DNA from: DATARH01 sp036268075
GTDB taxonomy: Bacteria; Pseudomonadota; Alphaproteobacteria; ATCC43930; CGMCC-115725
Assembly (NCBI GenBank): GCA_036268075.1
Contig: DATAUV010000140.1
Coordinates: forward strand, 44,164 to 108,163
Length of the DNA: 64,000 nucleotides
Direction of reading: 5' to 3'
In this document: piece by piece, positions 41,871 to 50,918 of the stretch
Numbering within the stretch: position 1 is the first letter of the stretch
Layout: every line of letters starts with the position of its first letter
The notes under the pieces: generated by a model
What the model was told of the DNA's origin: nothing
Databases searched by the model: none
Seen by the model: the letters and a program-made list of their open reading frames with translations, nothing else
Translations under genes and position numbers: made by a program

Positions 41871-42311
41871 ATGGCGATCGCGTTGCGGGCGGCTTTGGCG
41901 GCGATCCTGCTCGTCTGGTTGACGCCGCTTGCCCAGGCGCAGCAGCTCCCCCGCGGCTCATACCTGCGCACCTGTCCCGAGGCGAGCGCCCGCGGCAACC
42001 GGCTCACCGCGGTGTGCCGCACCCGCGACGGCCAATTCCGGCAGACGACGCTCGGCAATATCGACCGCTGCGTCGGTGACATCGCCAATGTCGACGGCCG
42101 CCTCCGCTGCAATTACGGGGCGGCCCAACCGTCGCTGCCGGGCGGGTCGTACCAGCAGAGCTGCACCAATATCGGCATCGGCGGCAACACGCTGACCGCA
42201 ACCTGCCGCACCATCAAGGGCCGCATGCAGCGCACCTCGCTCGCCAATGCCGACCGCTGCGTCGGCGATATCGGCAACAATAACGGCCGGCTCAACTGCA
42301 GGATGCGTTAG
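41871..42311 (+). CDS. secreted cyanovirin-N-homology (CVNH) protein
   Basis: A 146-residue protein with a signal peptide (cleavage after AQA near residue 23). Two internal repeats follow: GSYLRTCPEASARGNRLTAV and GSYQQSCTNIGIGGNTLTAT, each ending with a CVGDIxNxxGRLxC block. The spacing of Cys residues and the twofold repeat are the CVNH lectin layout. Such proteins bind high-mannose glycans in cyanobacteria and fungi; in proteobacteria their ligand is unknown. Periplasmic or secreted. Stop overlaps the convergent hydrolase gene by 4 bases. Confidence 0.8.
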   Translation: MAIALRAALAAILLVWLTPLAQAQQLPRGSYLRTCPEASARGNRLTAVCRTRDGQFRQTTLGNIDRCVGDIANVDGRLRCNYGAAQPSLPGGSYQQSCTNIGIGGNTLTATCRTIKGRMQRTSLANADRCVGDIGNNNGRLNCRMR

Positions 42312-43357
42312 GGGGCGGTCACTGCGGTCGCGAGCCAGTCGGCGACCAGCGCGGCGATCTCGATGTTGTTCTTTTCCAGCATCAGCATGTGGCCGTTGCC
42401 CTTTATGCCACGGTCCTCGAGTCGGATGTAGGTCACGGGCACGCCGGCGTCGCTGAGATAGCGGGCCGTGCAGTGGTCGTAGACGGCGTGGTACGACGCC
42501 TCGCCGGTCAGGATCAGCACCGGCTTGTCGGCGAGGTTGACGAGGCGGCGGGCCGGCGCCTTCTGCCGCCAGCAGCGGATGAGGTCGGGGTGGTCGGGCT
42601 CGTCCTGTTGCTCGACGTCGAGCGCCTCGGGCGCGGCGGCCGGCGGATCGTAGGTCAGCGGCAGATCGGCGACGCCCCAAACCCGCCCTTTGCCGCCGAA
42701 GAGGATCGTGTTCTCCAGCGGCGGACCTGACGGCTCCAGCGCGACGACGGCCTTGACCAGGCGGGGCCGCGCCTCGGCGATGATCCAGCCGAACGTGCCG
42801 CTTTGCGAATGCGTCATCAGGATCGCCGGGCCGATCCGGTCGAGCAGCGCCGCGCCGGCGGCTTGAACGAGGCGCTGGATTTCGACCGCGTCCGCGAGAA
42901 ACGGCACCTGCGTCGCCTGGAACGCGTCAAAGGCCGGGTCGCCCCGGTGGCCGGTGCCTGGCCATTGCGTGTGGAGCTTTGCCTGCGGCCAGCGCGGGTC
43001 GTCGGCCGAAGCGGTGAACAGCCATTCCTGCTGCGGCGCATTGAAACTCATCATCTCGCCGTCGATCCCCGGCTGCCACGCGGATCGGCCGCGCGCCGGC
43101 TGGTCGACGACATAGACCATATAGCCTTGTCCCACGAAATACTCGGCCCAGCCCATCCGGCCATCGGGGGTGCTGAGCCAGTTGGTGCCGGTCTGGCCGG
43201 CGCCGTGAAACATGACCAGGGGATACGGGTGGCGCGGTCGGCGCGGCACGAAGGCCTCGACATACATCTGCCCGTGCATGCGCTCCTCGCCGGGCGGGCC
43301 GGCATATTCGCCGCCGACAAAGAAATAGTCGCGGGAGGCAATCTCGCCGTGGTCCAT
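42308..43357 (-). CDS. alpha/beta hydrolase
   Basis: A 349-residue alpha/beta-hydrolase-fold protein. PLVMFHGAGQTGTNW is the oxyanion strand-loop, ILMTHSQSGTFGWIIAE holds the nucleophile elbow (SQSG, Ser about residue 195), and a Glu in KAVVALEPSGPP follows. The likely catalytic His is in KGNGHMLMLEKNN. Resembles esterases of the DUF-type MhpC/TAP-like groups. Start at 43357 (MDHGEIASRDYF). Divergent from the VOC gene, so the two could be regulated together. Substrate unknown. Confidence 0.75.
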   Translation of the reverse strand: MDHGEIASRDYFFVGGEYAGPPGEERMHGQMYVEAFVPRRPRHPYPLVMFHGAGQTGTNWLSTPDGRMGWAEYFVGQGYMVYVVDQPARGRSAWQPGIDGEMMSFNAPQQEWLFTASADDPRWPQAKLHTQWPGTGHRGDPAFDAFQATQVPFLADAVEIQRLVQAAGAALLDRIGPAILMTHSQSGTFGWIIAEARPRLVKAVVALEPSGPPLENTILFGGKGRVWGVADLPLTYDPPAAAPEALDVEQQDEPDHPDLIRCWRQKAPARRLVNLADKPVLILTGEASYHAVYDHCTARYLSDAGVPVTYIRLEDRGIKGNGHMLMLEKNNIEIAALVADWLATAVTAP

Positions 43358-43444
43358 TCGGGTTTCCCTTCGGGATATATTGACTTCGGCCGCGATCGGG
43401 CGCACCGATCCGGCATGTTTTTCTACCGCCTATAGGAGGCGATC

Positions 43445-43996
43445 ATGGGTTCCCCGTCAAAGCTGTCGCATCTCGTCCTGCAGACCAACCGCCGGCCCGC
43501 GATGGTCGAGTGGTATTGTGCCGTGCTCGGCGCGGAATTGCTCTACGAGAACAAGTTCATCGCCTTTATCAGCTACGACGACGAGCACCACCGCGTCGCC
43601 TTCGTCGATCCCGGCCCCCTCGCCGACAAGGCGCCGGCCGAGGGCAAGACCGCGCGCGCCGGCGGCGAGGTGGGGCTGCATCACGTCGCCTTCACCTTCG
43701 CCGGGCCCGAGGCGCTGGCCGACCACTACGTCGAGCTCAAGGGCCAGGGCATCAAGCCGCATCGCTGCGTCAATCACGGCATGACGACGTCGATGTACTA
43801 CTACGACCCGGATCACAACCAGGTCGAGCTTTTGATCGACAATTTCCGCACCGCCCGCGAAGGCCAAGACTACATGCGGAACCGCTCGTCGAGTGACAAG
43901 AACCCGGTCGGCGTCGATTTCGACCCCGACGAGCTGGTCTCCCGCATCCGTGCCGGCAAGCTCGACCTCGACGCGCTGTCGCTGATCAACGCCTAG
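43445..43996 (+). CDS. VOC-family dioxygenase-like protein
   Basis: A 183-residue single-module glyoxalase/bleomycin/extradiol dioxygenase protein. The likely metal triad is visible: His9 in KLSHLVLQ, His in GLHHVAFTF near residue 79, Glu in NQVELLID near residue 128. Resembles catechol-2,3-dioxygenase-like members. GGAGG precedes the ATG. Its 3' end overlaps the convergent pdeM gene by 11 bases. Confidence 0.8.
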   Translation: MGSPSKLSHLVLQTNRRPAMVEWYCAVLGAELLYENKFIAFISYDDEHHRVAFVDPGPLADKAPAEGKTARAGGEVGLHHVAFTFAGPEALADHYVELKGQGIKPHRCVNHGMTTSMYYYDPDHNQVELLIDNFRTAREGQDYMRNRSSSDKNPVGVDFDPDELVSRIRAGKLDLDALSLINA

Positions 43997-44672
43997 CTGT
44001 TCTCTCGTCCCGCGGCAGGCGGGTGATCCTGCCGCGGGCGATCAGGTGGGTGTCGAAACCGTTCGGAAACAGCCGCGCGATCGCCGGGTCGCGCACGTCG
44101 AGCCCGCCGGCATAGGCGCCGAACGCTGGCAAGATCAGCCGCCTGCCGTCGCCGACAAAACAGCGGCCATGCACCGAGCGCCCTCGCGCGCGCCAATATG
44201 CCTTCGGATGATAGTGGCCGCTGACCTCGCCCTCGTGCGCGGTCGTCATCGCCTCGTGGCGGAACGACAGCGGACCGATCGCGATCTCGCTGACGACATG
44301 CCCGCCGAGCGACGGCGGCGCCGGGTCGTGGTTGCCGGCGACCCACAGCCAATCATGCGCCTCGATGAGCGCGGCGAGCGCAGCCCGGTCCGCCCGGTCA
44401 AGCCGCCTCTCGGCGTCGCCATCGTGAAAGCTGTCGCCGAGGCAGATCACCCGCCGCGGCCGCCGCTCCCGCACCACCTCGCCGAGCCGCGCCAGCGTCG
44501 CCGCGGTATCGTAGGGCGGCAGCCCCGGATAACTCGACCCTTTCTCCAGATGCAGATCGGCGACCACCACCGCCTCAGCCGCCGGCCAAACCAGCGCCCC
44601 CGACGGATCGGGCAGCAGCGTCTCGCCGCAGAGGGTAAACGTCTGCTCGCAGGGCAACAGCGTGTCAGGCAT
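43986..44672 (-). CDS. pdeM: ligase-associated DNA damage response endonuclease PdeM
   Basis: A 228-residue calcineurin-like phosphoesterase: ADLHLEKGSSYPG (DxH), CLGDSFHDGDA (GDxxHD), WVAGNHDPAPP (GNHD), GEVSGHYHPKA (GHxH), all dinuclear metal motifs in order. PdeM is usually encoded with a DNA ligase, an exonuclease and a DEXH helicase in alphaproteobacterial DNA repair. Here the helicase gene lies immediately upstream on the same strand; the ligase and exonuclease genes are not in the window. ATG at 44672, or GTG one codon earlier. Confidence 0.85.
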   Translation of the reverse strand: MPDTLLPCEQTFTLCGETLLPDPSGALVWPAAEAVVVADLHLEKGSSYPGLPPYDTAATLARLGEVVRERRPRRVICLGDSFHDGDAERRLDRADRAALAALIEAHDWLWVAGNHDPAPPSLGGHVVSEIAIGPLSFRHEAMTTAHEGEVSGHYHPKAYWRARGRSVHGRCFVGDGRRLILPAFGAYAGGLDVRDPAIARLFPNGFDTHLIARGRITRLPRDERTARR

Positions 44673-44731
44673 CACGAGTACGAAGATAGAACATCACGAA
44701 GCGTGAGACCATCCGCAACTCAATCCCAACC

Positions 44732-44811
44732 CGTCACCCCGGCGAAGGCCGGGGCCCACGGTCAAGACGTCGAGCGGTCCATTAATGGGTCCCGGCTTTC
44801 GCCGGGATGAC
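44732..44811. repeat. GTCATCCCGGCG-family inverted repeat in the helicase 3' end
   Basis: CGTCACCCCGGCGAAGGCCG opens one arm and GGCTTTCGCCGGGATGAC closes the other. The helicase reading frame runs into the right arm and ends at 44782, so its last residues VIPAKAGTH are repeat-encoded. A second copy is at 48391-48473. Confidence 0.9.
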
Positions 44812-47253
44812 AGCTTGGGGAGCGTGGTGCGAATAGCCGATTATCTCCTCCGGCGCGCCCGCCGTCGCTTCGCGGATCACCTCCTCCGCCGCCTCGTCGA
44901 GCAATTGGTCGAGGGCCGAGCCGTAGACTTGCTCGCGCCCGATATCGAGGATCGCGGCGACGGCGAGCGGGGAGACGCGGTCGAGGCGGCGGTGGGCGAT
45001 GCGGCCCTTGACGCGCGACAGCATCGCGCCGAGGCGGCGCACGTCGGTAAGGCCGGTCGCCGCGTCGGCGCGGGTGGCGCGCAGCAGCACGTGGTCGGGC
45101 TCGTGCCGGCGCAGCACGTCATAGATCAGGTCGGAGCTGATCGTGACCTGCTTGCGCGTCTTCTCGGCGCCGGGCTGCTTTTTCTCGATCAATCCCGCGA
45201 TCACCGCGACGTTGCGGAAGGTGCGGCGGAGGAGGGACGACTCGGCCATCCACGCTTCGAGGTCGTCGCCGAGCATGTCCTCGTCGAACAGCGAATCGAG
45301 GTCGCCCGCCGGCTGCAGCGACCACACCGCGAGCAGATAGTCGGTCGCGACAAAGCCGAGCGGCGCATACCCCGCGCGCTCCATGCGGCGGGTCAGCAGC
45401 ATGCCAAGCGTCTGGTGCGCGTTGCGGCCCTCGAACGGGTAGGCGACGAGGTATTCGCGGCCGTTGCGCGGAAAGCTCTCGACCAAGAGCCCGTCGCGCG
45501 ACGGCAGCACCGAGCGCCATTCCTGCAGCCGCAGCCACTCGCGCACCGCCTCGGGGAAGGCGTCCCAATTCCGGTCATCGGAAAGGATCGCGCGGACGCC
45601 GTCGGCGAGATAGGTCGACAGCGGCAACCGCCCGCCGGCATAGGCCGGCACCTTCGGCGGCTCGTCGCCCTTGGCGCGGCTGGCGATGACCTCCATGTCC
45701 TTGATCATCTCGAAGCGCAGCCGCTGGCCGGCGAAGATGAACGTATCGCCGCGCACCAGCCCTTGCGCGAAATACTCCTCGAACTCGCCGAGCACCGGTC
45801 CGCGCCCGAGCCGCACCCTGAGCAGTGGCGATTCGACGATCGTGCCGATATTCATGCGATACCGCCGCGCCGTCCGCTCGCCGGCGACGCGGTAATGGCC
45901 GAGGCTGTCGCGAAAGAGGCGCCGCCAGCGCTCGTAGGTCCTGAGCGCGTAGCCGCCATGCTCGACAAAGACGAGCACGTCGTCGAAATCCTGGCGCGCG
46001 AGGCGGGCATAGGGCGCCGCGCTCGTAATCTCGGCGTAGAGGTCGTCGGCGTCGAACGGCGCGGCGCAGCTCATGCCGAGGATGTGCTGGGCCAGCACGT
46101 CGAGCCCGCCCGGCCGCGGCGGGTCGCCGTCGAGCGCATGGGCGCAGGTCGCTTCGAGCGCGGCGCGGCATTCGAGGAACTCGAAGCGGTTGGCCGGCGC
46201 CAATATCGCCCGGCTCGGCTTGTCGAGCCGGTGGTTGGCGCGGCCGATGCGCTGGATGAGGCGCGACACGCCCTTCGGCGCCCCCAACTGGATCACCAGG
46301 TCGACCGCGCCCCAATCGATGCCGAGGTCGAGCGACGAGGTGGCGACCACCGCGCGCAGCTTGCCCTCGGCGACCGCCTTTTCGATCCGCCGTCGCTGTT
46401 CGACCGCGAGGCTGCCGTGGTGCAGTCCGATCGGCAGGTTGTCGTCGTTGAGCCGCCACAGCGCCTGGAACGCGAGTTCGGCCTGCGCCCGCGTGTTGAC
46501 GAAAACCAGCGTCGTCTGATGCGCCTGGATCGCGTTGTAGATACCCGGGATCGCGTGCATCGCCATGTGCCCGGTCCACGGCAGATAATCCTCGGTGGCG
46601 AGGATCGAGATTTCCGGCTCGGGCCCGGCCATCGCCTCGATGCGCTCGGCATCGCGGCCGAGATAGGCCTGCAACTCCTCGGGCCACGACGCGGTCGCGG
46701 AGAGCCCGACGCGGCGGGCCCGCGGTGCCAGCCGGGTCAGCCGCGCGAGGCCGAGCGCCAGGAGGTCGCCGCGTTTGGTCCCGATCAGCGCGTGCAACTC
46801 GTCAATGATCACCGCGCTGAGCTCGGCGAACATCGCGCCCGCATCGGGATAGGACAGCAGCAGCGCCAGCGATTCCGGCGTCGTCATCAATATTTGCGGC
46901 GGGTGTTGGCGCTGGCGCTGGCGCTTCGATGCCGGCGTGTCGCCGGTGCGTGTCTCGGCGCGGATCGGCAGGTCGAGCTCGGCGATCGGGCGTTCGAGGT
47001 TGCGGTGGATGTCGACCGCGAGCGCCTTCAGCGGCGAGATGTAGAGGGTGTGGAGGCCCTCGGTCGGGGTTTCGGCGAGCTCGACGAGGCTGGGCAAAAA
47101 CCCCGCCAGCGTCTTGCCGCCGCCGGTCGGCGCGGTCAGCAGCGCCGAGCGGCCCTCGCGTGCGGCGCGGAGCATGTCGAGCTGGTGCCGGTGCGCAGCC
47201 CAGCCGCGCGCGGCGAACCAACGCGCAAAACGCGCCGGCAGCTCGTCGGTCAC
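44782..47253 (-). CDS. ligase-associated DEXH-box helicase (Lhr-like)
   Basis: An 823-residue superfamily 2 helicase. Walker A TAPTGGGKTLAGFLPSLVEL near residue 40, AVIIDELHALIGTKRGD (DELH) near residue 150, SATASWPEE (motif III), HHGSLAVEQRRR, and ATSSLDLGIDW to QRIGRANHRLDKPS (motifs V-VI). A winged-helix and Lhr-core C-terminal region of about 400 residues follows. Acts with PdeM in DNA damage repair by family association. The extreme C-terminus (QAVIPAKAGTH) comes from a dispersed repeat. Confidence 0.85.
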   Translation of the reverse strand: MTDELPARFARWFAARGWAAHRHQLDMLRAAREGRSALLTAPTGGGKTLAGFLPSLVELAETPTEGLHTLYISPLKALAVDIHRNLERPIAELDLPIRAETRTGDTPASKRQRQRQHPPQILMTTPESLALLLSYPDAGAMFAELSAVIIDELHALIGTKRGDLLALGLARLTRLAPRARRVGLSATASWPEELQAYLGRDAERIEAMAGPEPEISILATEDYLPWTGHMAMHAIPGIYNAIQAHQTTLVFVNTRAQAELAFQALWRLNDDNLPIGLHHGSLAVEQRRRIEKAVAEGKLRAVVATSSLDLGIDWGAVDLVIQLGAPKGVSRLIQRIGRANHRLDKPSRAILAPANRFEFLECRAALEATCAHALDGDPPRPGGLDVLAQHILGMSCAAPFDADDLYAEITSAAPYARLARQDFDDVLVFVEHGGYALRTYERWRRLFRDSLGHYRVAGERTARRYRMNIGTIVESPLLRVRLGRGPVLGEFEEYFAQGLVRGDTFIFAGQRLRFEMIKDMEVIASRAKGDEPPKVPAYAGGRLPLSTYLADGVRAILSDDRNWDAFPEAVREWLRLQEWRSVLPSRDGLLVESFPRNGREYLVAYPFEGRNAHQTLGMLLTRRMERAGYAPLGFVATDYLLAVWSLQPAGDLDSLFDEDMLGDDLEAWMAESSLLRRTFRNVAVIAGLIEKKQPGAEKTRKQVTISSDLIYDVLRRHEPDHVLLRATRADAATGLTDVRRLGAMLSRVKGRIAHRRLDRVSPLAVAAILDIGREQVYGSALDQLLDEAAEEVIREATAGAPEEIIGYSHHAPQAVIPAKAGTH

Positions 47254-47400
47254 GCGCGGCGCGGCCTGCTCCCGGGTTCCCGGTGTTGCAAGATGTCGCT
47301 CATGCGAAACACCATCCCCGCCCCGCGTCGCGTCGTCAAGTTGACCTCCGGGTGGATTAGGTTGTTTACAGAGCGTGACGCGCGAATGACGGGGAATTAG

Positions 47401-48381
47401 ATGCCAAAAGCGGTCATGTGCCGGGAATGGGGCGGGCCTGAAAGCCTGCGACTAGAAGAGGCGCCGTACCGGCCGCTCGCGCCACGCGAGGCGCGGATCA
47501 GGGTGCGCGCCGCCGGCGTCAATTTCGCCGACACGCTGATGATCGCCGGCAAGTATCAGGTCAAGCCGCCGTTCCCGTTCACCCCCGGCCTCGAAGCCGC
47601 CGGCGAGGTGATCGAGATCGGCAGCGGGGTCGGGCATCTCGAGGTCGGCCAGCGTGTGCTCGCCGTGATGCGCAACGGCGGCACCTATGCCGAGGAGATC
47701 GTCGCCAACGCCGACGCGGTCGTGCCGATCCCCGACGCGATGGACTACGTCACCGCCGCCGGGTTTCCGGTCGCCTACGGCACCTCGCATTTCGCGCTGA
47801 CCCATCGTGGCAACCTCAAGGCCGGGGAGACGCTGTTGGTGCTCGGCGCGGCGGGCGGGGTCGGGCTCGCCGCGGTCGAGATCGGCAAGCAGATGGGCGC
47901 GCGCGTGATCGCCGCTGCCGGCGGCCCCGAAAAGCTGGAGATCGCGCGCGGCCGCGGCGCCGACGAGCTGATCGACTACAAGACCGAAAGCATCCGCGAC
48001 CGGGTGCGCGAACTGACCGGCGGGCTCGGCGCCGATGTCGTCTACGACCCGGTCGGCGGCGACGCGTTCGACCAGGCGATCCGCGCGGTCAACTGGGAGG
48101 CGCGGATGCTGGTGATCGGATTCGCCTCGGGCCGCATCCAGCAGGCTCCGGCGAACCTGGTCCTGGTCAAGAACATCTCGGTGATCGGCGTCGTCTGGGG
48201 CGCCCAGGCCGAGCGCGACCCGGTGCTGATCAGCCGCAACCTCGCCGAATTGCTCGACTGGTGGGATGCCGGCCGCCTCCACCCCTACATCGCCGAAACC
48301 TTTCCGCTCGCCAAGATCGGCGCGGCGATGGAGGCGCTGCTGTCGCGCCGCTTCGCCGGAAAGATCGTGCTGGAGGTGTAG
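47401..48381 (+). CDS. NADPH:quinone oxidoreductase (MDR family)
   Basis: A 326-residue medium-chain dehydrogenase/reductase without the catalytic zinc Cys/His set. RAAGVNFADTLMIAGKYQVK, FTPGLEAAGEVIEIGSGV, and LVLGAAGGVGLAAVEIGKQM (NADPH motif) identify the QOR group. It reduces quinones or activated alkenes. ATG directly follows an in-frame TAG, with no strong ribosome-binding site. The gap 47254-47400 holds no other gene that I can see. Confidence 0.85.
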   Translation: MPKAVMCREWGGPESLRLEEAPYRPLAPREARIRVRAAGVNFADTLMIAGKYQVKPPFPFTPGLEAAGEVIEIGSGVGHLEVGQRVLAVMRNGGTYAEEIVANADAVVPIPDAMDYVTAAGFPVAYGTSHFALTHRGNLKAGETLLVLGAAGGVGLAAVEIGKQMGARVIAAAGGPEKLEIARGRGADELIDYKTESIRDRVRELTGGLGADVVYDPVGGDAFDQAIRAVNWEARMLVIGFASGRIQQAPANLVLVKNISVIGVVWGAQAERDPVLISRNLAELLDWWDAGRLHPYIAETFPLAKIGAAMEALLSRRFAGKIVLEV

Positions 48382-48390
48382 AAAAATTAC

Positions 48391-48473
48391 CGTCATCCCG
48401 GCGCAGGCCGGGACCCACCGCGGAACCGGTCTGTCGCTCGCAGATGTGGGTCCCGGCCTGCGCCGGGATGACG
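48391..48473. repeat. GTCATCCCGGCG-family inverted repeat
   Basis: CGTCATCCCGGCGCAGGCCG and the complementary GGCCTGCGCCGGGATGACG form two arms of about 27 bases around a short loop. It lies between the quinone oxidoreductase gene and the small coiled-coil gene. Confidence 0.9.
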
Positions 48474-48490
48474 ATGTATAATGCGAGGTC

Positions 48491-48745
48491 ATGGAGAGCG
48501 ACCTCGAATCCCGACGCACCCGTCTCGCGGCGGTCGAGGCCGAACTCACGAAGCTGCGCTATCGCCACGATGTCGCCTTTTCCGCCTTCCGCTTCGAGGA
48601 AGCCACGGCGCTCGGCCCATCGATCGCCGCGCTTGAGCGCGAGCGGGCGGAGCTCGCCGCTTCGCTGCCGCCCGAGCCGCCTAGCCCGCCCGCTCTGACC
48701 CGCGTCGAAGTTCCGCGCGGAAGGCGGGGTCGGCGATCGCGATAA
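48491..48745 (+). CDS. small coiled-coil protein with UVR-like motif
   Basis: An 84-residue, highly charged, probably coiled-coil protein. RHDVAFSAFRFEEATALGPS followed by IAALERERAEL resembles the UVR motif of UvrB/UvrC (small helical hairpin), but the rest is not conserved. GAGG lies close to the ATG. Its last 65 bases overlap the convergent CoA-transferase gene. Function unknown; could be spurious. Confidence 0.45.
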   Translation: MESDLESRRTRLAAVEAELTKLRYRHDVAFSAFRFEEATALGPSIAALERERAELAASLPPEPPSPPALTRVEVPRGRRGRRSR

Positions 48746-49940
48746 GCGCTTCGGCCCGTTCGGCCAGGGTGCGCCCGCGCAATTCGGCGATGCCGTGCTC
48801 GGTGACGACGCAATCGGCGTCGGCCCGCGGCGTCGTCACGATTCCGTCGGCAAAGCGGGCGACGATGCGTGACTGGCTGCGGTCGCGGTTGGTCGACTGC
48901 AGCGCGATGATAGACCTTCCCTCGGGCGCGCGGTTGGCGGCGCGAACGAAATCGACCTGCCCGCCGGTCAGCCCGATCAGCCGCCCCGAGGCCATCTCGG
49001 CGTTGCACTGGCCGCTCAGATCGACCTCCAGCGCCGAGTTGATTGCGACAAAGCGGCGGAACTGGCCCAGCACAAGCGCGTCGTGGGTGTAGCGCGGCGA
49101 GCGGATGTGGAGGCGCGGGTTGCGCTCGGCGAAGCGGTACAGCTCCGGTCCGCCCATCAGCATCATCGCGACCGAAACTTCGGGGTCGACCTCCTTGTGG
49201 CGGTTGTCGACGACTCCCGCCTGCATCAGCCGCATCACCCCGTCGCCGGCGGCGCCGGAATGCACGCCGAGCCCAGACTTGCCGCCGAGCGCCCGCGTCA
49301 CCGCCTCCGGGATCGCGCCATAGCCCAGCTCGATCGTCGCGCGGTCGGGCACCAGCCGCGCGACATTCGCCGCGATCGCTTCCTCGACCGGGCCGAGCGC
49401 CGGCGTCTTGTACTCGACCAACGGGTGGCTCGCCGGCACGAGAATGTCGATCAGCTCCGGCTCGATCGCGGTGTCGCCCTCGGTCCACGGCACCTGGTCG
49501 TTGAGCTGGGCGATCACCAGCCGCGCTCCGGTCATCGCCTCGCGCAGCATCTCGACCCCGATCCCGGCATTGTAGCGGCCGGCGGCATCGGGGCCGGTCA
49601 CCTGCAGCAGCGCGATGTCGATGCGGGGCCGCCCGCCCTCGATCAGCGCGCAGAGGTCGGATAGGTTCGCCGGGATCATCCGGCCCGTGCCGCCGGCGAA
49701 AAACCGCCTCCCCGCGGCCCCGCCGCCGAATGAGGTGATCGTGACGTTCGGGTGATTGCCGCGATATCCCTCGGCGAAGCTCAGCACGAAGAACAGGTTG
49801 AACGGCGGGCAGCGCCCGGCTTGTTCGTCGAGCATCCGGGTCAGGAACACCGGCTCAGCCGTTGCCTGGGCCCAGCCGATCGTCTCGCCGGGCCGGATCA
49901 GCGCGGCGAAATCGAGCTCGTCGGGGCGGATCGTCCTCAC
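48681..49940 (-). CDS. acetyl-CoA hydrolase/CoA-transferase family protein
   Basis: A 419-residue Cat1-type protein: VTITSFGGGAAGRRFFAGG, LLQVTGPDAAGRYNAGIGVE, IELGYGAIPEAVTRALGGKSG, and DLSGQCNAEMASGRLIGLTGG with the Glu that carries CoA as a thioester. VTEHGIAELRGRTLAERAEALI is the standard C-terminus. Such enzymes exchange CoA between short-chain acids or hydrolyse acetyl-CoA. The PAS gene upstream overlaps by 4 bases, an unusual pairing. Confidence 0.85.
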   Translation of the reverse strand: MRTIRPDELDFAALIRPGETIGWAQATAEPVFLTRMLDEQAGRCPPFNLFFVLSFAEGYRGNHPNVTITSFGGGAAGRRFFAGGTGRMIPANLSDLCALIEGGRPRIDIALLQVTGPDAAGRYNAGIGVEMLREAMTGARLVIAQLNDQVPWTEGDTAIEPELIDILVPASHPLVEYKTPALGPVEEAIAANVARLVPDRATIELGYGAIPEAVTRALGGKSGLGVHSGAAGDGVMRLMQAGVVDNRHKEVDPEVSVAMMLMGGPELYRFAERNPRLHIRSPRYTHDALVLGQFRRFVAINSALEVDLSGQCNAEMASGRLIGLTGGQVDFVRAANRAPEGRSIIALQSTNRDRSQSRIVARFADGIVTTPRADADCVVTEHGIAELRGRTLAERAEALIAIADPAFRAELRRGSERAG

Positions 49941-50371
49941 GCGGATTTCAGCGCGGCGAGCTCGCGGCGAAGCGCGCGCATCTCGTCGAAGCGCTGCGTG
50001 CCGTCGCGCAGAAACGCCGCGATCCCGGTAAGTTTTCCATCGGCGCCCGTGACCGGCAGGACCGTGAACTCAATCGACAGCGGCGACCCGTCCTTGCGCG
50101 CCGCCGGCACCGCGAGCAGCGCGCCGTCGGGATAGCGGCTCGGGCTGCCGCCCATGACCCGGCCCCAGCCCTCCCAATGCCGCCCGCGCAGGCGCTCCGG
50201 GACGATCAGGTCGAGGTTCTGCCCCATCGCCTCTTCGGCGCTGTAGCCAAAGATGCGCGTCGCCGCCGCGTTCCAATAGCGGATCGCGCCTGTCGCATCG
50301 GCATAGATGATCGCGTCCGGGCAGCCTTCGACGACGAGGGTCGGGAAATTATCGGGCAAGCTGTCGGTCAT
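49937..50371 (-). CDS. stand-alone PAS-domain protein
   Basis: A 144-residue protein consisting of one PAS fold: VEGCPDAIIYADATGAIRYWN, ATRIFGYSAEEAMGQNLDLIVPERLR, and PAARKDGSPLSIEFTVLPV are typical. A short C-terminal helix follows. No output domain, so it may bind a cofactor or a partner kinase. Start at ATG 50371 because GGAGGTGAGA precedes it; GTG 50377 would lie too near the Shine-Dalgarno. Confidence 0.8.
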   Translation of the reverse strand: MTDSLPDNFPTLVVEGCPDAIIYADATGAIRYWNAAATRIFGYSAEEAMGQNLDLIVPERLRGRHWEGWGRVMGGSPSRYPDGALLAVPAARKDGSPLSIEFTVLPVTGADGKLTGIAAFLRDGTQRFDEMRALRRELAALKSA

Positions 50372-50381
50372 TCTCACCTCC

Positions 50382-50918
50382 CTACTGCGTTACGGCGGCG
50401 ACGATGCCAAATAGCGCCCCGCCCGCGGCGATCAACGCCGTTGTCGGCAGTTTAGGCCAGCGCAGCAGCAATGCCGTCGCCGCAAACGCCGCAGCCCAGA
50501 TCGGCCACCCGCCCGGCGACGCGCGCAGGATCGCGATGCCGGCGGCGAGCAGCAGCCCGGCCGCGACCGGCGCCACTCCGCGCTCGATCGCGTCGTGCCA
50601 CGGTCGCCCGCGCCACCGTCCCCACAGCCGTGCCAGGAAGTAGACCAGCACCGCCGCCGGGACGTAGTACCCGATCGTCGCCACCAGCGCGCCGGCGAGG
50701 CCGCCGACCTTCCACCCGATCAGCGCCGTCAGCATCGAGCCCGGCCCCGGCGCGGCACGGCTCAGCGCGAAGAAATCGGCAAATTCCCGGCCGGTCATCC
50801 AGTGGTGCACGGCGACGGTCTGGTGCTCGATATCGGCGATGATCGCGTTGCTGCCGCCAAACGACAGCAGCGAGATCGGAACGAAGACGATCGCGAGCGC
50901 CGTCAGCCCCTCACGCAT
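50382..50918 (-). CDS. chrA: chromate transporter half, ChrA C-terminal-type
   Basis: A 178-residue, about five-helix ChrA domain: LLSFGGSNAIIADIEHQTV and FFALSRAAPGPGSMLTALIGWKVGG are the usual N-terminal chromate-transporter motifs (FGG, PGP). Short-chain ChrA proteins work as pairs of oppositely oriented halves. Overlaps the upstream half gene by 8 bases. Confidence 0.85.
   Translation of the reverse strand: MREGLTALAIVFVPISLLSFGGSNAIIADIEHQTVAVHHWMTGREFADFFALSRAAPGPGSMLTALIGWKVGGLAGALVATIGYYVPAAVLVYFLARLWGRWRGRPWHDAIERGVAPVAAGLLLAAGIAILRASPGGWPIWAAAFAATALLLRWPKLPTTALIAAGGALFGIVAAVTQ

Noticed and set aside
44785..47400. An 871-codon open frame antisense to the helicase
   Set aside because: No recognisable family, biased composition; the helicase motifs on the other strand are complete.
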